Assembly: GCA_949493535.1 (NCBI GenBank)
Contig: CASZWJ010000001.1
Span: forward strand, 62,001 to 126,000
Length of the DNA stretch: 64,000 nt
Direction: 5' to 3'
DNA from: an uncultured Alphaproteobacteria bacterium
GTDB lineage: Bacteria > Pseudomonadota > Alphaproteobacteria > RF32 > CAG-239
Shown here: positions 33,832-42,658 of the stretch, in pieces
How the letters are laid out: each line of letters opens with the position of its first letter
How positions within the stretch are numbered: the stretch's first letter is position 1
Position numbers and translations under genes: made by a program
Notes under the pieces: generated by a model
Seen by the model: the letters and a program-made list of their open reading frames with translations, nothing else
Told to the model about the DNA's origin: nothing
Databases searched by the model: none

Positions 33832-34907
33832 GCTTTTACGCCTCCGGCTCCGGCCGCTTTCGGGGCATTTTCGTCTAAAGGCCAACGGGGACGCGGTTTG
33901 AAATCCAAATCATTGTGCCAGCCTTTTTGAAAACGCTCCATTCCCGCCCAAGCGATCATGACGCCGTTGTCGGTGCAGAAACGTATCGGAGGCGCAGAAA
34001 AAATTAATCCTTGTTTTTCTGCCAGTTCCTGCATTCTGCTGCGCAGATAGGTATTGGCGGCAACACCGCCGGAAACGACAATGTCTTTTCCTTCAGGGTA
34101 TTTTTGTTTGAATATTTTTATTGCTTTTTCCAATTTGCCAATCAGGCAATCGGCAACGGCTTTTTGAAAACAGGCGCAGATATCGGCGATGTCCTGCTTG
34201 CGCAGAATGGCATGTTCTATAGTGCCGTTGTCGGAATAGGATTCAATGATTTTGCGTACGGCGGTTTTTAAGCCGGAAAAAGACAAATTGCAATCATCGG
34301 AATTGCTGAGCGGGCGAGGCAGGACAAAACGGTGTTCATCACCCAGTTCTGCCATTTTTTCAATAATCGGGCCGCCCGGATAACCGAGATTGAGCATTTT
34401 TGAAACTTTGTCAAAAGCTTCTCCGGCAGCGTCATCAATTGTGGTACCCAACCGTTCAAATTCGCCGACGCTTTTAACGATTAATATCTGGCAATGTCCG
34501 CCCGAAACCAAAAGCAGCAAATAAGGGTATTCGACGTCTCCTGTCAGGCGGGGAGCGAGGGCATGCCCTTCCAAGTGGTTAACGGCTATAAAAGGTTTGT
34601 TTAGGGCCAGAGCCATAGCTTTTGCTGCCATAACGCCGATAACGACGCCGCCAATCAGCCCCGGGCCGGAAGAAGCGGCGAAAGCATCTATGTCATCAGG
34701 TTTTAAACCGGCTTTTTTCAAGGTGTGCTCTATAATTTCGTCAATATGTTCCAAATGGGCACGGGCGGCAATCTCGGGAACGACACCGCCGTAAATCTTA
34801 TGGTCTTCTATTTGAGTCCATAGACATTCGCTGACGATTTCTTTTTTTTCGTTTACTATTGCTGCAGCCGTTTCATCGCAGCTGCTTTCTATTCCCATAA
34901 CCAACAT
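33828..34907 (-). CDS. tsaD: tRNA N6-adenosine threonylcarbamoyltransferase TsaD
   Basis: Transfers threonylcarbamoyl to A37 of tRNA with TsaB/TsaE. MGIESSCDETAAAIV start, the metal-binding HLEGHALAPRL motif, LVSGGHCQIL and LSFSGLKTAVRK are complete. Length 359. The first codon could be 34907 or the Met four codons on. Its cotranscribed neighbour nth is coupled through ATGA. Divergent from the mitofilin-like gene. Confidence 0.96.
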   Translation of the reverse strand: MLVMGIESSCDETAAAIVNEKKEIVSECLWTQIEDHKIYGGVVPEIAARAHLEHIDEIIEHTLKKAGLKPDDIDAFAASSGPGLIGGVVIGVMAAKAMALALNKPFIAVNHLEGHALAPRLTGDVEYPYLLLLVSGGHCQILIVKSVGEFERLGTTIDDAAGEAFDKVSKMLNLGYPGGPIIEKMAELGDEHRFVLPRPLSNSDDCNLSFSGLKTAVRKIIESYSDNGTIEHAILRKQDIADICACFQKAVADCLIGKLEKAIKIFKQKYPEGKDIVVSGGVAANTYLRSRMQELAEKQGLIFSAPPIRFCTDNGVMIAWAGMERFQKGWHNDLDFKPRPRWPLDENAPKAAGAGGVKA

Positions 34908-34995
34908 TTATTTTATATCCACTAATTCTATTGAAGTTTTTTTTTATTTATATACACTAAGAAAATAAAAATAGCAAATGAGGATTTTAGGAAAA

Positions 34996-36006
34996 ATGGC
35001 GAACGCGAAAGAAGAAAATAAAGTAGAAAAAACAGTTTCAGACAAAACAAACGTTTTGCAGAAAACGGCAAGAAACCTGATGTTTTTGATTGTTGCCGGT
35101 GCGGCCGGCTATTTTATCTGGCAGAATCCGCAGCTTGTTGACAAAGCAAAAACTTTATTCGAATCTCCTATGGTTACTGTCGAAGAAACGAACAAACCGG
35201 CTGAAATTTCCGAAACAGACCTTTTGCGTGAGGAAATAAACAGTTTGAAAATCCAAATGGGTTTGTTGGAGAAAATGCTGGCTGAGAAAAATGACAACAG
35301 TGTTTTGGAAAACCGGTTTGACAGCTTGGAACAGGCAAATAACGCAATTATCGAATCAAAAGCAGACGCCGCCGCCGTTCTCGGTTTGGTAACGCGTTTG
35401 GACAAGGCTGAACAGCAATTGGATGAGTTAAGCATGGTGACAGACAAAGGCGCCGTTATTCTTACGGCAACCATGCTGGTAAAAGACAGCGCCGAGCGCG
35501 GCGGCAGTTTTGCTTATGAAGCAGAGATTTTGCAGCAGCTGGCCGGAGATAATGCCAAATTGAAAAATCAGGTTGCCGTTATTGCAAAATATGCCGAGAA
35601 GGGAATTGAAAATAATGTCTATTTGATAAAATCTTTCAAAAAAGTTTATGCTGACCTTTTGCAAAAGCAGCGCGAAGCTTATGAAAAAACTTGGAAAGAC
35701 CGCCTGAACAACAAAATCAGCGAATATATCAAGGTTAAACGGGTTAAAGAAGAAGCTCCGGCTTTTCAGGCTAATCAGGAGTTATCAAACATTAAAAAAT
35801 CCGTAGAATCAGGAAATATTAAAAAAGCTCTCGCAGATTTGCAAAATATTAACAATAAAGAGTTATTAAATGAACCAAGCCTGAATGAATGGTTGGCCGA
35901 AGCCCGTGCCAAAGTTGAATTTAATGAGGCTGTTGCCCAGATTTCGGCTTATTATCTGGCAGCATTGAAGGTTAATTTTATTGTTAAGGAAATCAAACAT
36001 GACTAG
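34996..36006 (+). CDS. Mitofilin-like (Mic60-type) inner-membrane protein
   Basis: A 336-residue protein with an N-terminal membrane anchor (NLMFLIVAGAAGYFIW), a coiled-coil (about residues 55-150, rich in E/K/L heptads such as EEINSLKIQMGLLEKMLAE) and a C-terminal mitofilin signature-like helical region. Alphaproteobacterial homologues are relatives of mitochondrial Mic60 and occur next to hemY-like genes, where they can bend intracytoplasmic membranes. Start at 34996 (AGGA site) preferred to 34978. Overlaps the HemY-like gene by 8 bases. Confidence 0.82.
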   Translation: MANAKEENKVEKTVSDKTNVLQKTARNLMFLIVAGAAGYFIWQNPQLVDKAKTLFESPMVTVEETNKPAEISETDLLREEINSLKIQMGLLEKMLAEKNDNSVLENRFDSLEQANNAIIESKADAAAVLGLVTRLDKAEQQLDELSMVTDKGAVILTATMLVKDSAERGGSFAYEAEILQQLAGDNAKLKNQVAVIAKYAEKGIENNVYLIKSFKKVYADLLQKQREAYEKTWKDRLNNKISEYIKVKRVKEEAPAFQANQELSNIKKSVESGNIKKALADLQNINNKELLNEPSLNEWLAEARAKVEFNEAVAQISAYYLAALKVNFIVKEIKHD

Positions 36007-37432
36007 AAAAACTTCTATTTTTATTTTCATCGGTTTGATTGTCACATTTGTTTTGTGGATGTTTGACAGATCAAGTCTGGTTACGGTTAACTGGCGACAG
36101 ACCTATTCGCAGTTTTCTCTTCCGGAAGCCATGCTGTTTTTGCTGGTTTTGTTTGCCGTTATTGATTTGATTACCCGTATTGTCAGAGTCGTTATCCGCG
36201 CTCAGTTAAAAGAAGTTTACAGAACATCCGTATTCAGAAACGATACGGATGAAAATGCAACAATTGATGTTTTGGCCGGAAAAATTACCGATAAAATGAT
36301 TTTGAACCGCCGTGATTTTGATAATTCGATGCTGCTGGTTTTGAGAGCCATGACCTCGATTACTGCCGGCGATATGAAAGAAGCCCGCGTTAATCTGAAT
36401 AACCTGAAAAAAATTATCGGCGACGATCCTATTATCGATGTTTTGAAAATGAAGATTTACAAAGGCGAAAAAGATTTTGACCGTATGGAAAAACTTTCTG
36501 CCAAATTGATGAAAAACGAAAGCATTCAGTTAATAGGCATGAAAGCTGCCGTTGAAGCGCAAATGCAGAAAAAAGAATTTAAGGAAGCTTTGGCTACGGT
36601 TAACAGAGCCTATGAATTGCGTCAGGATTTGTATTGGGTTATTGAGAGCGCTTTTGAACTGCGTGCCAAAGCCAAAGACTGGGAAGGCGCAATGCAGGTT
36701 CTTGATGCCGGTTTGAAAAAGAAAATGGTCAGCCAGACAGATTACAAACGCTATAAATCTATCGTTTTATTGGAAATGGCCAGAGATTATAAAGCTAAAA
36801 AAGACGAAGTTAATTTCTTCAAGTGTGTTTCTCAGGCGTTGGAAGCAGATCCGACATTGGTTCCGGCCGCTCTTGAGCTTGCCCGTTATTATAAGAAAAC
36901 GGACAATCAATTCCGCAAAGCGGCAAAAGTTTTGACAGAAACATGGAAGCGCAATCCGGTTGATGAACTGGCTTATGAATATCTTAAACTCTTTCCGAAA
37001 GAAAGCATTTTGGATCAGATTCAACGTCTGGAAAGCTTTACGATGCTTAACAGCCTGCGTCCGTCATTAAACAATCGCCTGATTGCAGAATTGACCAGCA
37101 AAGCCGGTTTATGGACCAGAGCAAAAAGCGAAGTGGAAATGTTTTTAATCAATAATCCCTGCACAAAAGAAATTTGCGGAATAGCAGCCAAATTTGAAGA
37201 AAAATATTCTAAAGACAAAGCTGCTGCCAAAGAATGGAAAAAACGCATGGATCTTTGCGCCAATGATTCAGCCTGGGTTTGCGAAGACTGCGGGCATGCT
37301 TCCGAGGATTGGGAAGCCGTTTGCCCGAACTGCGGGTCTTTCGGACGCGAAAAATGGCATTTGTATGTTGAAGACGTTTTGGAGGCTCAGCCTGCGGAAA
37401 CTTTAACATCCAAAGAGGAAGATGACGAGTAA
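35999..37432 (+). CDS. HemY-like membrane protein with C-terminal zinc ribbon
   Basis: A 477-residue protein: two N-terminal membrane segments (FIFIGLIVTFVLWMF; AMLFLLVLFAVIDLI), a long TPR-like helical region with repeated 'A..L/..K.W' units, and a C-terminal rubredoxin-type zinc ribbon VCEDCGH...CPNCG. Matches the alphaproteobacterial HemY N-terminal family; HemY in enterobacteria has an uncertain link to haem synthesis. No heme genes are adjacent. The ATG at 35999 overlaps the mitofilin stop. Confidence 0.82.
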   Translation: MTRKTSIFIFIGLIVTFVLWMFDRSSLVTVNWRQTYSQFSLPEAMLFLLVLFAVIDLITRIVRVVIRAQLKEVYRTSVFRNDTDENATIDVLAGKITDKMILNRRDFDNSMLLVLRAMTSITAGDMKEARVNLNNLKKIIGDDPIIDVLKMKIYKGEKDFDRMEKLSAKLMKNESIQLIGMKAAVEAQMQKKEFKEALATVNRAYELRQDLYWVIESAFELRAKAKDWEGAMQVLDAGLKKKMVSQTDYKRYKSIVLLEMARDYKAKKDEVNFFKCVSQALEADPTLVPAALELARYYKKTDNQFRKAAKVLTETWKRNPVDELAYEYLKLFPKESILDQIQRLESFTMLNSLRPSLNNRLIAELTSKAGLWTRAKSEVEMFLINNPCTKEICGIAAKFEEKYSKDKAAAKEWKKRMDLCANDSAWVCEDCGHASEDWEAVCPNCGSFGREKWHLYVEDVLEAQPAETLTSKEEDDE

Positions 37433-38837
37433 AGCTATGGCAGATTTTTCTCGTTTGAAAAAAGAATGGCTGGACAAGTATAAACTTGTGCCAGCCATTT
37501 TGGCAAAAGTCAAAGATGTTAAGACAGCGGCGACGGCTTTTAATACCAATATTGACGCAGTTTTAAAAATTGATGGCGGCAAGATTGAAACATTAATAAA
37601 AAAACAGGGGCTCAGCCTGCTTGAGCTGGATAATAACAAAGAAACCAAGCTTAATTCAGGAACTGACGTTGTTCGCGGCATTTTTAAATGTTTTTGCCGC
37701 GGCATTGCCGAAGAATGGATTACCGAAGATAAAAAAGTTTATGACTGGATGTCTGAAAATTTGGGCTATGACCGTTTGCAGATGGGCGGACAAGGCGGAA
37801 TTGTCGCAAATGTTTTGGCTATTGCCGGCGTGCAAAAGGTTTACGCGCATACTAATTCCCTGCCCAAATTGCAGGCTCAGCAGTTTTTGGAATTAGACAA
37901 TTTGTTGTCTTTTGATGAAAGCGGCAGGGAAGCTCCTGCTTATAAAATCGACAGAAAGGCAGATATTCCGTTAATCCATTGGATTATTGAATTTGACAAG
38001 GGTGACAGTTTGACTATCAGCGGCAAAAAATTTGTTTGTCCGAAATCGAATCGTTTTATTGCGACATATGATCCTTTAAATCTGCATTTGGTTATGGACA
38101 AGAATTTTGTAAATTTTGCCGGCAAAGAAAAAATTGATTATATGGTGTTGTCCGGTTTCCATGCCTTAACCGAGCGTAATAACGGCGTTAAGCTTGCCGA
38201 GGAAACCCTGCCGATTATCAGAGCATGGAAAAACAATGGAACTTTGGTTCATCTAGAAATCGCTTCAACACAGGATATTGCCGTTCGCCGGGCGATAATT
38301 AAAAATATTGCGCCGATTGTTGATTCAATAGGGATTAACGAGCGCGAAGCGATAGATATTCTTGAAGTTATTGATGAACAAAAACTTGCGGAAGAATGTG
38401 AGAAAGAGACGCACAGCGTTTGTTTGTTTAGAGCTTTGCTAAGAATAAAACGGGCATTGAAAGCGCCGCGAATCCAACTGCATATGTTCGGTTTGTATAT
38501 TACCGTTCAGGATAAGGGTTTTGCCATATCTCCGGAAGCCAATCTGCGCGGCATGATGACGGCTGCTACCGTTGCTGCCGGAAAAGCCGGCACCGGCAGC
38601 GTCAATGAGGCAAAAAATCTGCTTTGGGCACAGGGCAAAGAAGTTTCCGATATCGGTCTTAAAGAGCTTGAAGATTTGGCTGCTTTTGTTAATGACGAAA
38701 AATTAACGGAAACCGGAATAGGCGGGTTTGAGGGGTATGACGTGATTGCCGTGCCGACTATTTTGGTAGAAAAGCCGGTGACTTTAGTTGGAATGGGAGA
38801 TACTATTTCGTCCATCTCTTTGATTACAGCAAGATGA
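37422..38837 (+). CDS. ADP-dependent glucokinase/phosphofructokinase family kinase
   Basis: A 471-residue sugar kinase of the ADP_PFK_GK family (ribokinase superfamily), which phosphorylates glucose or fructose-6-phosphate using ADP. TAFNTNIDAV near residue 40 is the substrate region, GGQGGIVANVLA follows, then HLEIAS, SIGINEREA and the C-terminal anion-hole/catalytic motif VGMGDTISSIS (catalytic Asp). Known mainly from Euryarchaeota and animals and rare in bacteria. Which sugar it uses cannot be read. The start overlaps the HemY-like stop by 11 bases and has a GAGGAAG site; an alternative ATG is at 37437. The gene ends inside an inverted repeat. Confidence 0.85.
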   Translation: MTSKAMADFSRLKKEWLDKYKLVPAILAKVKDVKTAATAFNTNIDAVLKIDGGKIETLIKKQGLSLLELDNNKETKLNSGTDVVRGIFKCFCRGIAEEWITEDKKVYDWMSENLGYDRLQMGGQGGIVANVLAIAGVQKVYAHTNSLPKLQAQQFLELDNLLSFDESGREAPAYKIDRKADIPLIHWIIEFDKGDSLTISGKKFVCPKSNRFIATYDPLNLHLVMDKNFVNFAGKEKIDYMVLSGFHALTERNNGVKLAEETLPIIRAWKNNGTLVHLEIASTQDIAVRRAIIKNIAPIVDSIGINEREAIDILEVIDEQKLAEECEKETHSVCLFRALLRIKRALKAPRIQLHMFGLYITVQDKGFAISPEANLRGMMTAATVAAGKAGTGSVNEAKNLLWAQGKEVSDIGLKELEDLAAFVNDEKLTETGIGGFEGYDVIAVPTILVEKPVTLVGMGDTISSISLITAR

Positions 38838-38940
38838 TTTGCAAAAAGCCGGTCATGCTTGTAATTTTTGCGCTCATGTACCTTCTGTTTTAGTACACTT
38901 CGCTTAAAAATTGCGGCGCAGTACCGGCTTTTTGCAAATC
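38836..38940. repeat. Inverted-repeat element A (post-stop repeat family)
   Basis: An 18-bp perfect inverted repeat, GATTTGCAAAAAGCCGGT at 38836-38853 and its complement at 38923-38940, starting within the stop codon of the ADP-kinase gene. The centre holds CTCATGTAC...GTACACTTCGC, a core also found in elements B (54.5 kb) and C (61.6 kb). The transcript would form a long hairpin with no T-run after it. Confidence 0.8.
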
Positions 38941-38966
38941 AAACGGGAATTGGGGATGAGGTAAGG

Positions 38967-39611
38967 ATGATAACCGTTGAACAATTGACCGTGTTGGGGG
39001 CTGATTTTTTAGCCAATAAGAGCGACGGACTGATTGATGCGGCAGATTTGTTTGAAATGGAAAATCGCGGCTCAACGGTCATTTTATCGGCTCCGCATGC
39101 AACAAATACCTTTGTAAACGGCAAAAGGAAAAAGATAGACCTTTTTACCGGTGAAATCGTTTCTGCTTTAGGTGCTGAACAAAATTTATCAACGATTGTC
39201 CGGACAAAGTTTGTGCCGGAAGAAGTCAGAATATCAGATTTTGTGATTGAAAAAGACTTAGGCGGGCATTTCTTTTTGGATATTCACGGAATGTCTGAGA
39301 GCAGGGAATTCGGTTTGGCTGTTGGTACCGGTTATTTTTCTATAGCTGATTATGCGCAAGAATTGGATTTAATTGCGCTATTGGCGGAAAAATATAAAAT
39401 TGATTTTGTGGTTAATCATCCGAACTATTGCGGCAAAATCGGTTTGACAGGGCATTATCAGAAATATTTTAATAAGCCGAATGTTTTGCAATTGGAATGG
39501 CGCAAAGATTTTCGCAATTATTATGAAGAGTCCGAAAAAGTTTTAGAACAGACAATCCCTTTTTTGAGCGAACTGGCACTTAAGTTAAATGGGGAGAAAA
39601 GCAAGAGATGA
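38967..39611 (+). CDS. N-formylglutamate-amidohydrolase-like protein
   Basis: A 214-residue protein with the pattern of the zinc-dependent N-formylglutamate amidohydrolase fold: ILSAPHATNTFVNG (His ligand), FLDIHGMSESREFGLAVGTG (Asp-x-His) and VNHPNYCGKIGLTGHY, and an LQLEW end strand. The substrate is unknown; relatives include amidohydrolases of the Hut pathway and of cell-wall amidase type. Start at 38967 (AAGG site) preferred to 38868, which would run through the inverted repeat. Overlaps the next gene by 4 bases. Confidence 0.65.
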   Translation: MITVEQLTVLGADFLANKSDGLIDAADLFEMENRGSTVILSAPHATNTFVNGKRKKIDLFTGEIVSALGAEQNLSTIVRTKFVPEEVRISDFVIEKDLGGHFFLDIHGMSESREFGLAVGTGYFSIADYAQELDLIALLAEKYKIDFVVNHPNYCGKIGLTGHYQKYFNKPNVLQLEWRKDFRNYYEESEKVLEQTIPFLSELALKLNGEKSKR

Positions 39612-40108
39612 AAAAGCTGTATACTTATGCTCCTTTGGAAAATACGGTTATGACCGAAGGTTTGCTTTCTCCGGCAAAATGCCATAACGAGTTAAAACAC
39701 TATCAACGTCGTGTGGGGTGTGAAGACAAAGCCGCTGTTTTGGAATGGCTTGAAAAAAGTTTTGAAGGACGCAGCCGTTCGGTTTCATGTTTGACCGAGC
39801 CGATACAATGGCAGGGAAATGATGAAATGCTTAGAGTAATTGCTGAGAATAATGTTTTGTTTTCTTATGATTTAGATGAACTGCTTAAAGACGGTATTGT
39901 TGAGGCGGTTTATTGCAAAGACGGTTCCGATGCCGGTGGTGCAAATGAAAACTTTGCAAAAATATCAGGTGACGAAATAGATTTTTCACCGCTGCCCTGG
40001 CATAAATGCAGTCGAGAGAAAGGGTTGCTGTATGCCGTTATCCGCCATTACCTTTTGGTGTTGAAAGAAGGGTATATTCCGGCAGAATATATCACGCAGG
40101 AATCGTAA
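39608..40108 (+). CDS. Conserved-looking hypothetical protein
   Basis: A 166-residue soluble protein beginning MKKLYTYAPLENTVMTEGLLSP, without signal peptide, membrane segment or recognised motif. It is translated from an ATGA overlap with the amidohydrolase-like gene, so the two probably act together. Convergent with corC (2-base gap). Function unknown. Confidence 0.7.
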   Translation: MKKLYTYAPLENTVMTEGLLSPAKCHNELKHYQRRVGCEDKAAVLEWLEKSFEGRSRSVSCLTEPIQWQGNDEMLRVIAENNVLFSYDLDELLKDGIVEAVYCKDGSDAGGANENFAKISGDEIDFSPLPWHKCSREKGLLYAVIRHYLLVLKEGYIPAEYITQES

Positions 40109-40110
40109 TT

Positions 40111-40941
40111 TTATTTGTTTTCAGAATTTGCCGGAGCAGTGACTTTTATTTGGCACAGCAGGTTTTTCTGCCGGCGGATAATTTCATATTCAAAACCGTC
40201 AAAATTGAATTTTTGTCCCTGCTGCGGGATAGATTGGGTCGCTTCTAACAGATAGCCGGCCAAAGTGACGGCATTTTCATCGTCAATATTCCAGTTGAAT
40301 TTTTTATTCAAGTCGCGCAAAGGCACTTGCCCGTTAATCAGCCAGCTTTGTTCGCCGACTTTACGAATTCCTAAGGTATCTAGACATTCAACGTCATATT
40401 CGTCATTAATGTCGCCGACAATTTCTTCAAGAATATCCTCTAAAGTGACAATCCCTTGCAAATCGCCGTATTCGTCGACCACAATGGCAAAATGTTCTCT
40501 TCTGGCACGAAACAGCTGCAATTGCTTGAGCAGGCTGGTGTTATCGGGAATGAACCATGGTTTTGACATCAGTTTTTCGATTTTTACCGCTTTGAGATTA
40601 TTTTTATTCTCGTAAGCGGCAATCAGCAGTTCTTTAACGCGCAGAATGCCAATAATATTATCCTGTTTGCCTTTATAAAGCGGTATTCTTGAAAAAGGGC
40701 AGTCTTTGACTTTATCTATAATTTCGGCGACAGGGGTTGCAATATCAATGGAAAACAGGTTTTTTCTGTGGTTCATAACATCATAGACTTCAACTTCGGC
40801 CAAGTCTAAAACGCTTTCCAGCATTTCTTTTTCTTCGGAGCTTTCCTGTCCTTGATAAAGGCATAAATCCTCGCGCAAATCGGCTAAATCTTTTTTTGCG
40901 GACTTGTTTTTGGAAAATATTTTTGCTAAAGGGGAAAACAT
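40111..40941 (-). CDS. CorC/HlyC-type CBS-domain protein
   Basis: A 276-residue protein with two CBS domains (VYDVMNHRKNLFSID; LMSKPWFIPDN; HFAIVVDEYGDLQGIVTLEDILEEIVG) and a C-terminal CorC_HlyC domain (WLINGQVPLRDLNKKFNW, with the ALAGYLLE-like TLAGYLLE). It lacks the membrane DUF21 domain, as E. coli CorC does. Likely role: divalent-cation efflux regulation. Sits downstream of aroK; aroB, which separates them in most Alphaproteobacteria, is absent. Confidence 0.88.
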   Translation of the reverse strand: MFSPLAKIFSKNKSAKKDLADLREDLCLYQGQESSEEKEMLESVLDLAEVEVYDVMNHRKNLFSIDIATPVAEIIDKVKDCPFSRIPLYKGKQDNIIGILRVKELLIAAYENKNNLKAVKIEKLMSKPWFIPDNTSLLKQLQLFRARREHFAIVVDEYGDLQGIVTLEDILEEIVGDINDEYDVECLDTLGIRKVGEQSWLINGQVPLRDLNKKFNWNIDDENAVTLAGYLLEATQSIPQQGQKFNFDGFEYEIIRRQKNLLCQIKVTAPANSENK

Positions 40942-40948
40942 TTATTTC

Positions 40949-41485
40949 CTATTGGTTCAGATATTTATCTATTGCCTCAATTACGCGGTTGACCGTAATG
41001 TCGACTTGTTCTTCTCTGGTTTCAACAACAATATTTGCTTCTGAATAATAAGGGTATTCATCAACAATATATTTTTCAAGTTTGCTCTTCAACTGGTTGT
41101 CACTGCCGATTAAAAACGGGCGGTGTTTGCGTCCTGCCGTGCGATTATATAAAACGTCAATATCCGCTTTCAGCCAGATTGTAATAGCATGGTCTTTTGC
41201 CAGAGCTCGGGTTTGTTCAGCAACAAAAGAACCGCCGCCCGAAGCCAAAACGCAGGGCGCGCCTTGCAAAAGCCGTTTCATAACCCGCATTTCTCCGGCG
41301 CGGAACTCTGTTTCGCCAAAGCATTTTAACAAATCTACCAAAGACAGGCCGGAGGCTTTTTCTACTTCGCAGTCTCCGTCGATAAAAGGCAGGTTGAGCT
41401 TTTTAGCCAATCTTTTGCCGACGCTGGTTTTACCGCTGCCCATAAGGCCGACCAGCAAAATTATTTTATCGATTTTTTTTATCAT
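40949..41485 (-). CDS. aroK: Shikimate kinase
   Basis: Phosphorylates shikimate in aromatic amino-acid synthesis. Walker A VGLMGSGKTSVGKRLA (residues 13-28), substrate-binding FIDGDCEVEKASG, CVLASGGGSF (glycine-rich) and the lid RKHRPFL. 178 residues. Divergent from the small membrane gene and xerD; 7 bases before corC. Confidence 0.94.
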   Translation of the reverse strand: MIKKIDKIILLVGLMGSGKTSVGKRLAKKLNLPFIDGDCEVEKASGLSLVDLLKCFGETEFRAGEMRVMKRLLQGAPCVLASGGGSFVAEQTRALAKDHAITIWLKADIDVLYNRTAGRKHRPFLIGSDNQLKSKLEKYIVDEYPYYSEANIVVETREEQVDITVNRVIEAIDKYLNQ

Positions 41486-41576
41486 TGTTATTTTTTCATT
41501 TTTCTTTCATACAAACTGTGCTAACTATATCTATAAATACAATTTATAGCCAAATAATTTATTAAAGGTATATATC

Positions 41577-41720
41577 ATGCGTCAGAAAAAATCAAAAACA
41601 TTATTTTATTTTTTGGGGTTAATTGTTGTTCTTGCTGTTGTTTTTGTCGTTACTCTTGAAGTTCCGGTCAAAATTGAGCATGTTGAACAGCCTTTGGAAA
41701 ACAGCTTTTTGAATAAATAA
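41577..41720 (+). CDS. Small membrane protein overlapping xerD
   Basis: A 47-residue frame with an AAAGG ribosome site 8-10 bases before the ATG: a basic start MRQKKSKTL, one hydrophobic segment (FYFLGLIVVLAVVFVVTL) and a polar tail ending NSFLNK. Its TAA overlaps the xerD ATG (TAATG), a coupling pattern that argues for real translation. No family recognised. Confidence 0.65.
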   Translation: MRQKKSKTLFYFLGLIVVLAVVFVVTLEVPVKIEHVEQPLENSFLNK

Positions 41721-42640
41721 TGGCTAAAGGGTCGCCGGTTGAGAATTTTTTGAGCATGATTGTTGCCGAACGCGGCGCGGCTCAAAATACCGTTGAAAAT
41801 TATGAACGCGATTTGCTGCAGTTTCTGGTTTTTTTTGCTGAAAAAGACCTGGATAAGATTTCTTCCGAGGATTTGTCTGCTTATGTTCAGAAATTGAGCA
41901 AAGATGACGGTTATGCTCCGAAAAGTATTGCTCGCAAAATTTCCGCGGTTAAAGAATTTTTTAAATTTCTGTTTTCTGAAAAAGAAATTAAAAAGAATCC
42001 TGCTACATATTTAACGGCGCCCAAGCAGGAAAAGCCGCTGCCTAAATTTTTGACAGAAGAAGAACTCGGGGCTTTAATTGGCGTTGCCCGCTCAAAACAA
42101 GACATTGATTATCGGCGGATGGCTGTTATGCTGGAGGTTATGTCAGCCTGCGGGCTGCGTGTGTCGGAACTGGTTTCCATGCCGGAAAACAGTATTAATT
42201 TTGACAAGAAAGAAGTCCTTATTCGCGGCAAAGGCAGCAAAGAGAGGTTAATACCGATTTCCGAGAGCGCGATTGAAGCTGTTTTGGATTATTTGACGTA
42301 TCGTGATGAATTTATCCGAGCCGGACGCCGCTCAATTTGGCTGTTTCCTTCAATAAGGTCTGCCAGCGGGCATATTTCGCGGCAGAAATTTTTTGAATAT
42401 CTTAAAGAAATAGCTGCGGAGGCGGGAATTAATCCTTCGCGGATTTCGCCGCATGTTTTGCGCCATACCTTTGCTACCAGATTGTTGAATCATAATGCTG
42501 ATTTGCGTTCCGTGCAAAAAATGCTCGGCCATGAAGATATTTCTACAACAGAGATTTATACGCATATAACTTCAGAAAAATTAATTGAAAAGGTGAAACA
42601 GCTTCACCCTCTGGCAAAAAAACCGTTAAAAGGTAACTAA
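41720..42640 (+). CDS. xerD: Tyrosine recombinase XerD
   Basis: Site-specific recombinase resolving chromosome dimers at dif, with XerC and FtsK (ftsK is at 56.2 kb). SAM-like N-terminal domain (NTVENYERDLLQFLVFF), then catalytic residues: Arg in ACGLRVSELV, Lys in IRGKGSKERLIPI, His-x2-Arg in PHVLRHTFATRLL, His in LGHEDISTTEIYTHI with catalytic Tyr. 306 residues; XerC versus XerD is assigned by position opposite aroK. Confidence 0.92.
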   Translation: MAKGSPVENFLSMIVAERGAAQNTVENYERDLLQFLVFFAEKDLDKISSEDLSAYVQKLSKDDGYAPKSIARKISAVKEFFKFLFSEKEIKKNPATYLTAPKQEKPLPKFLTEEELGALIGVARSKQDIDYRRMAVMLEVMSACGLRVSELVSMPENSINFDKKEVLIRGKGSKERLIPISESAIEAVLDYLTYRDEFIRAGRRSIWLFPSIRSASGHISRQKFFEYLKEIAAEAGINPSRISPHVLRHTFATRLLNHNADLRSVQKMLGHEDISTTEIYTHITSEKLIEKVKQLHPLAKKPLKGN

Positions 42641-42658
42641 TAGAGAAACTGCAACAAG

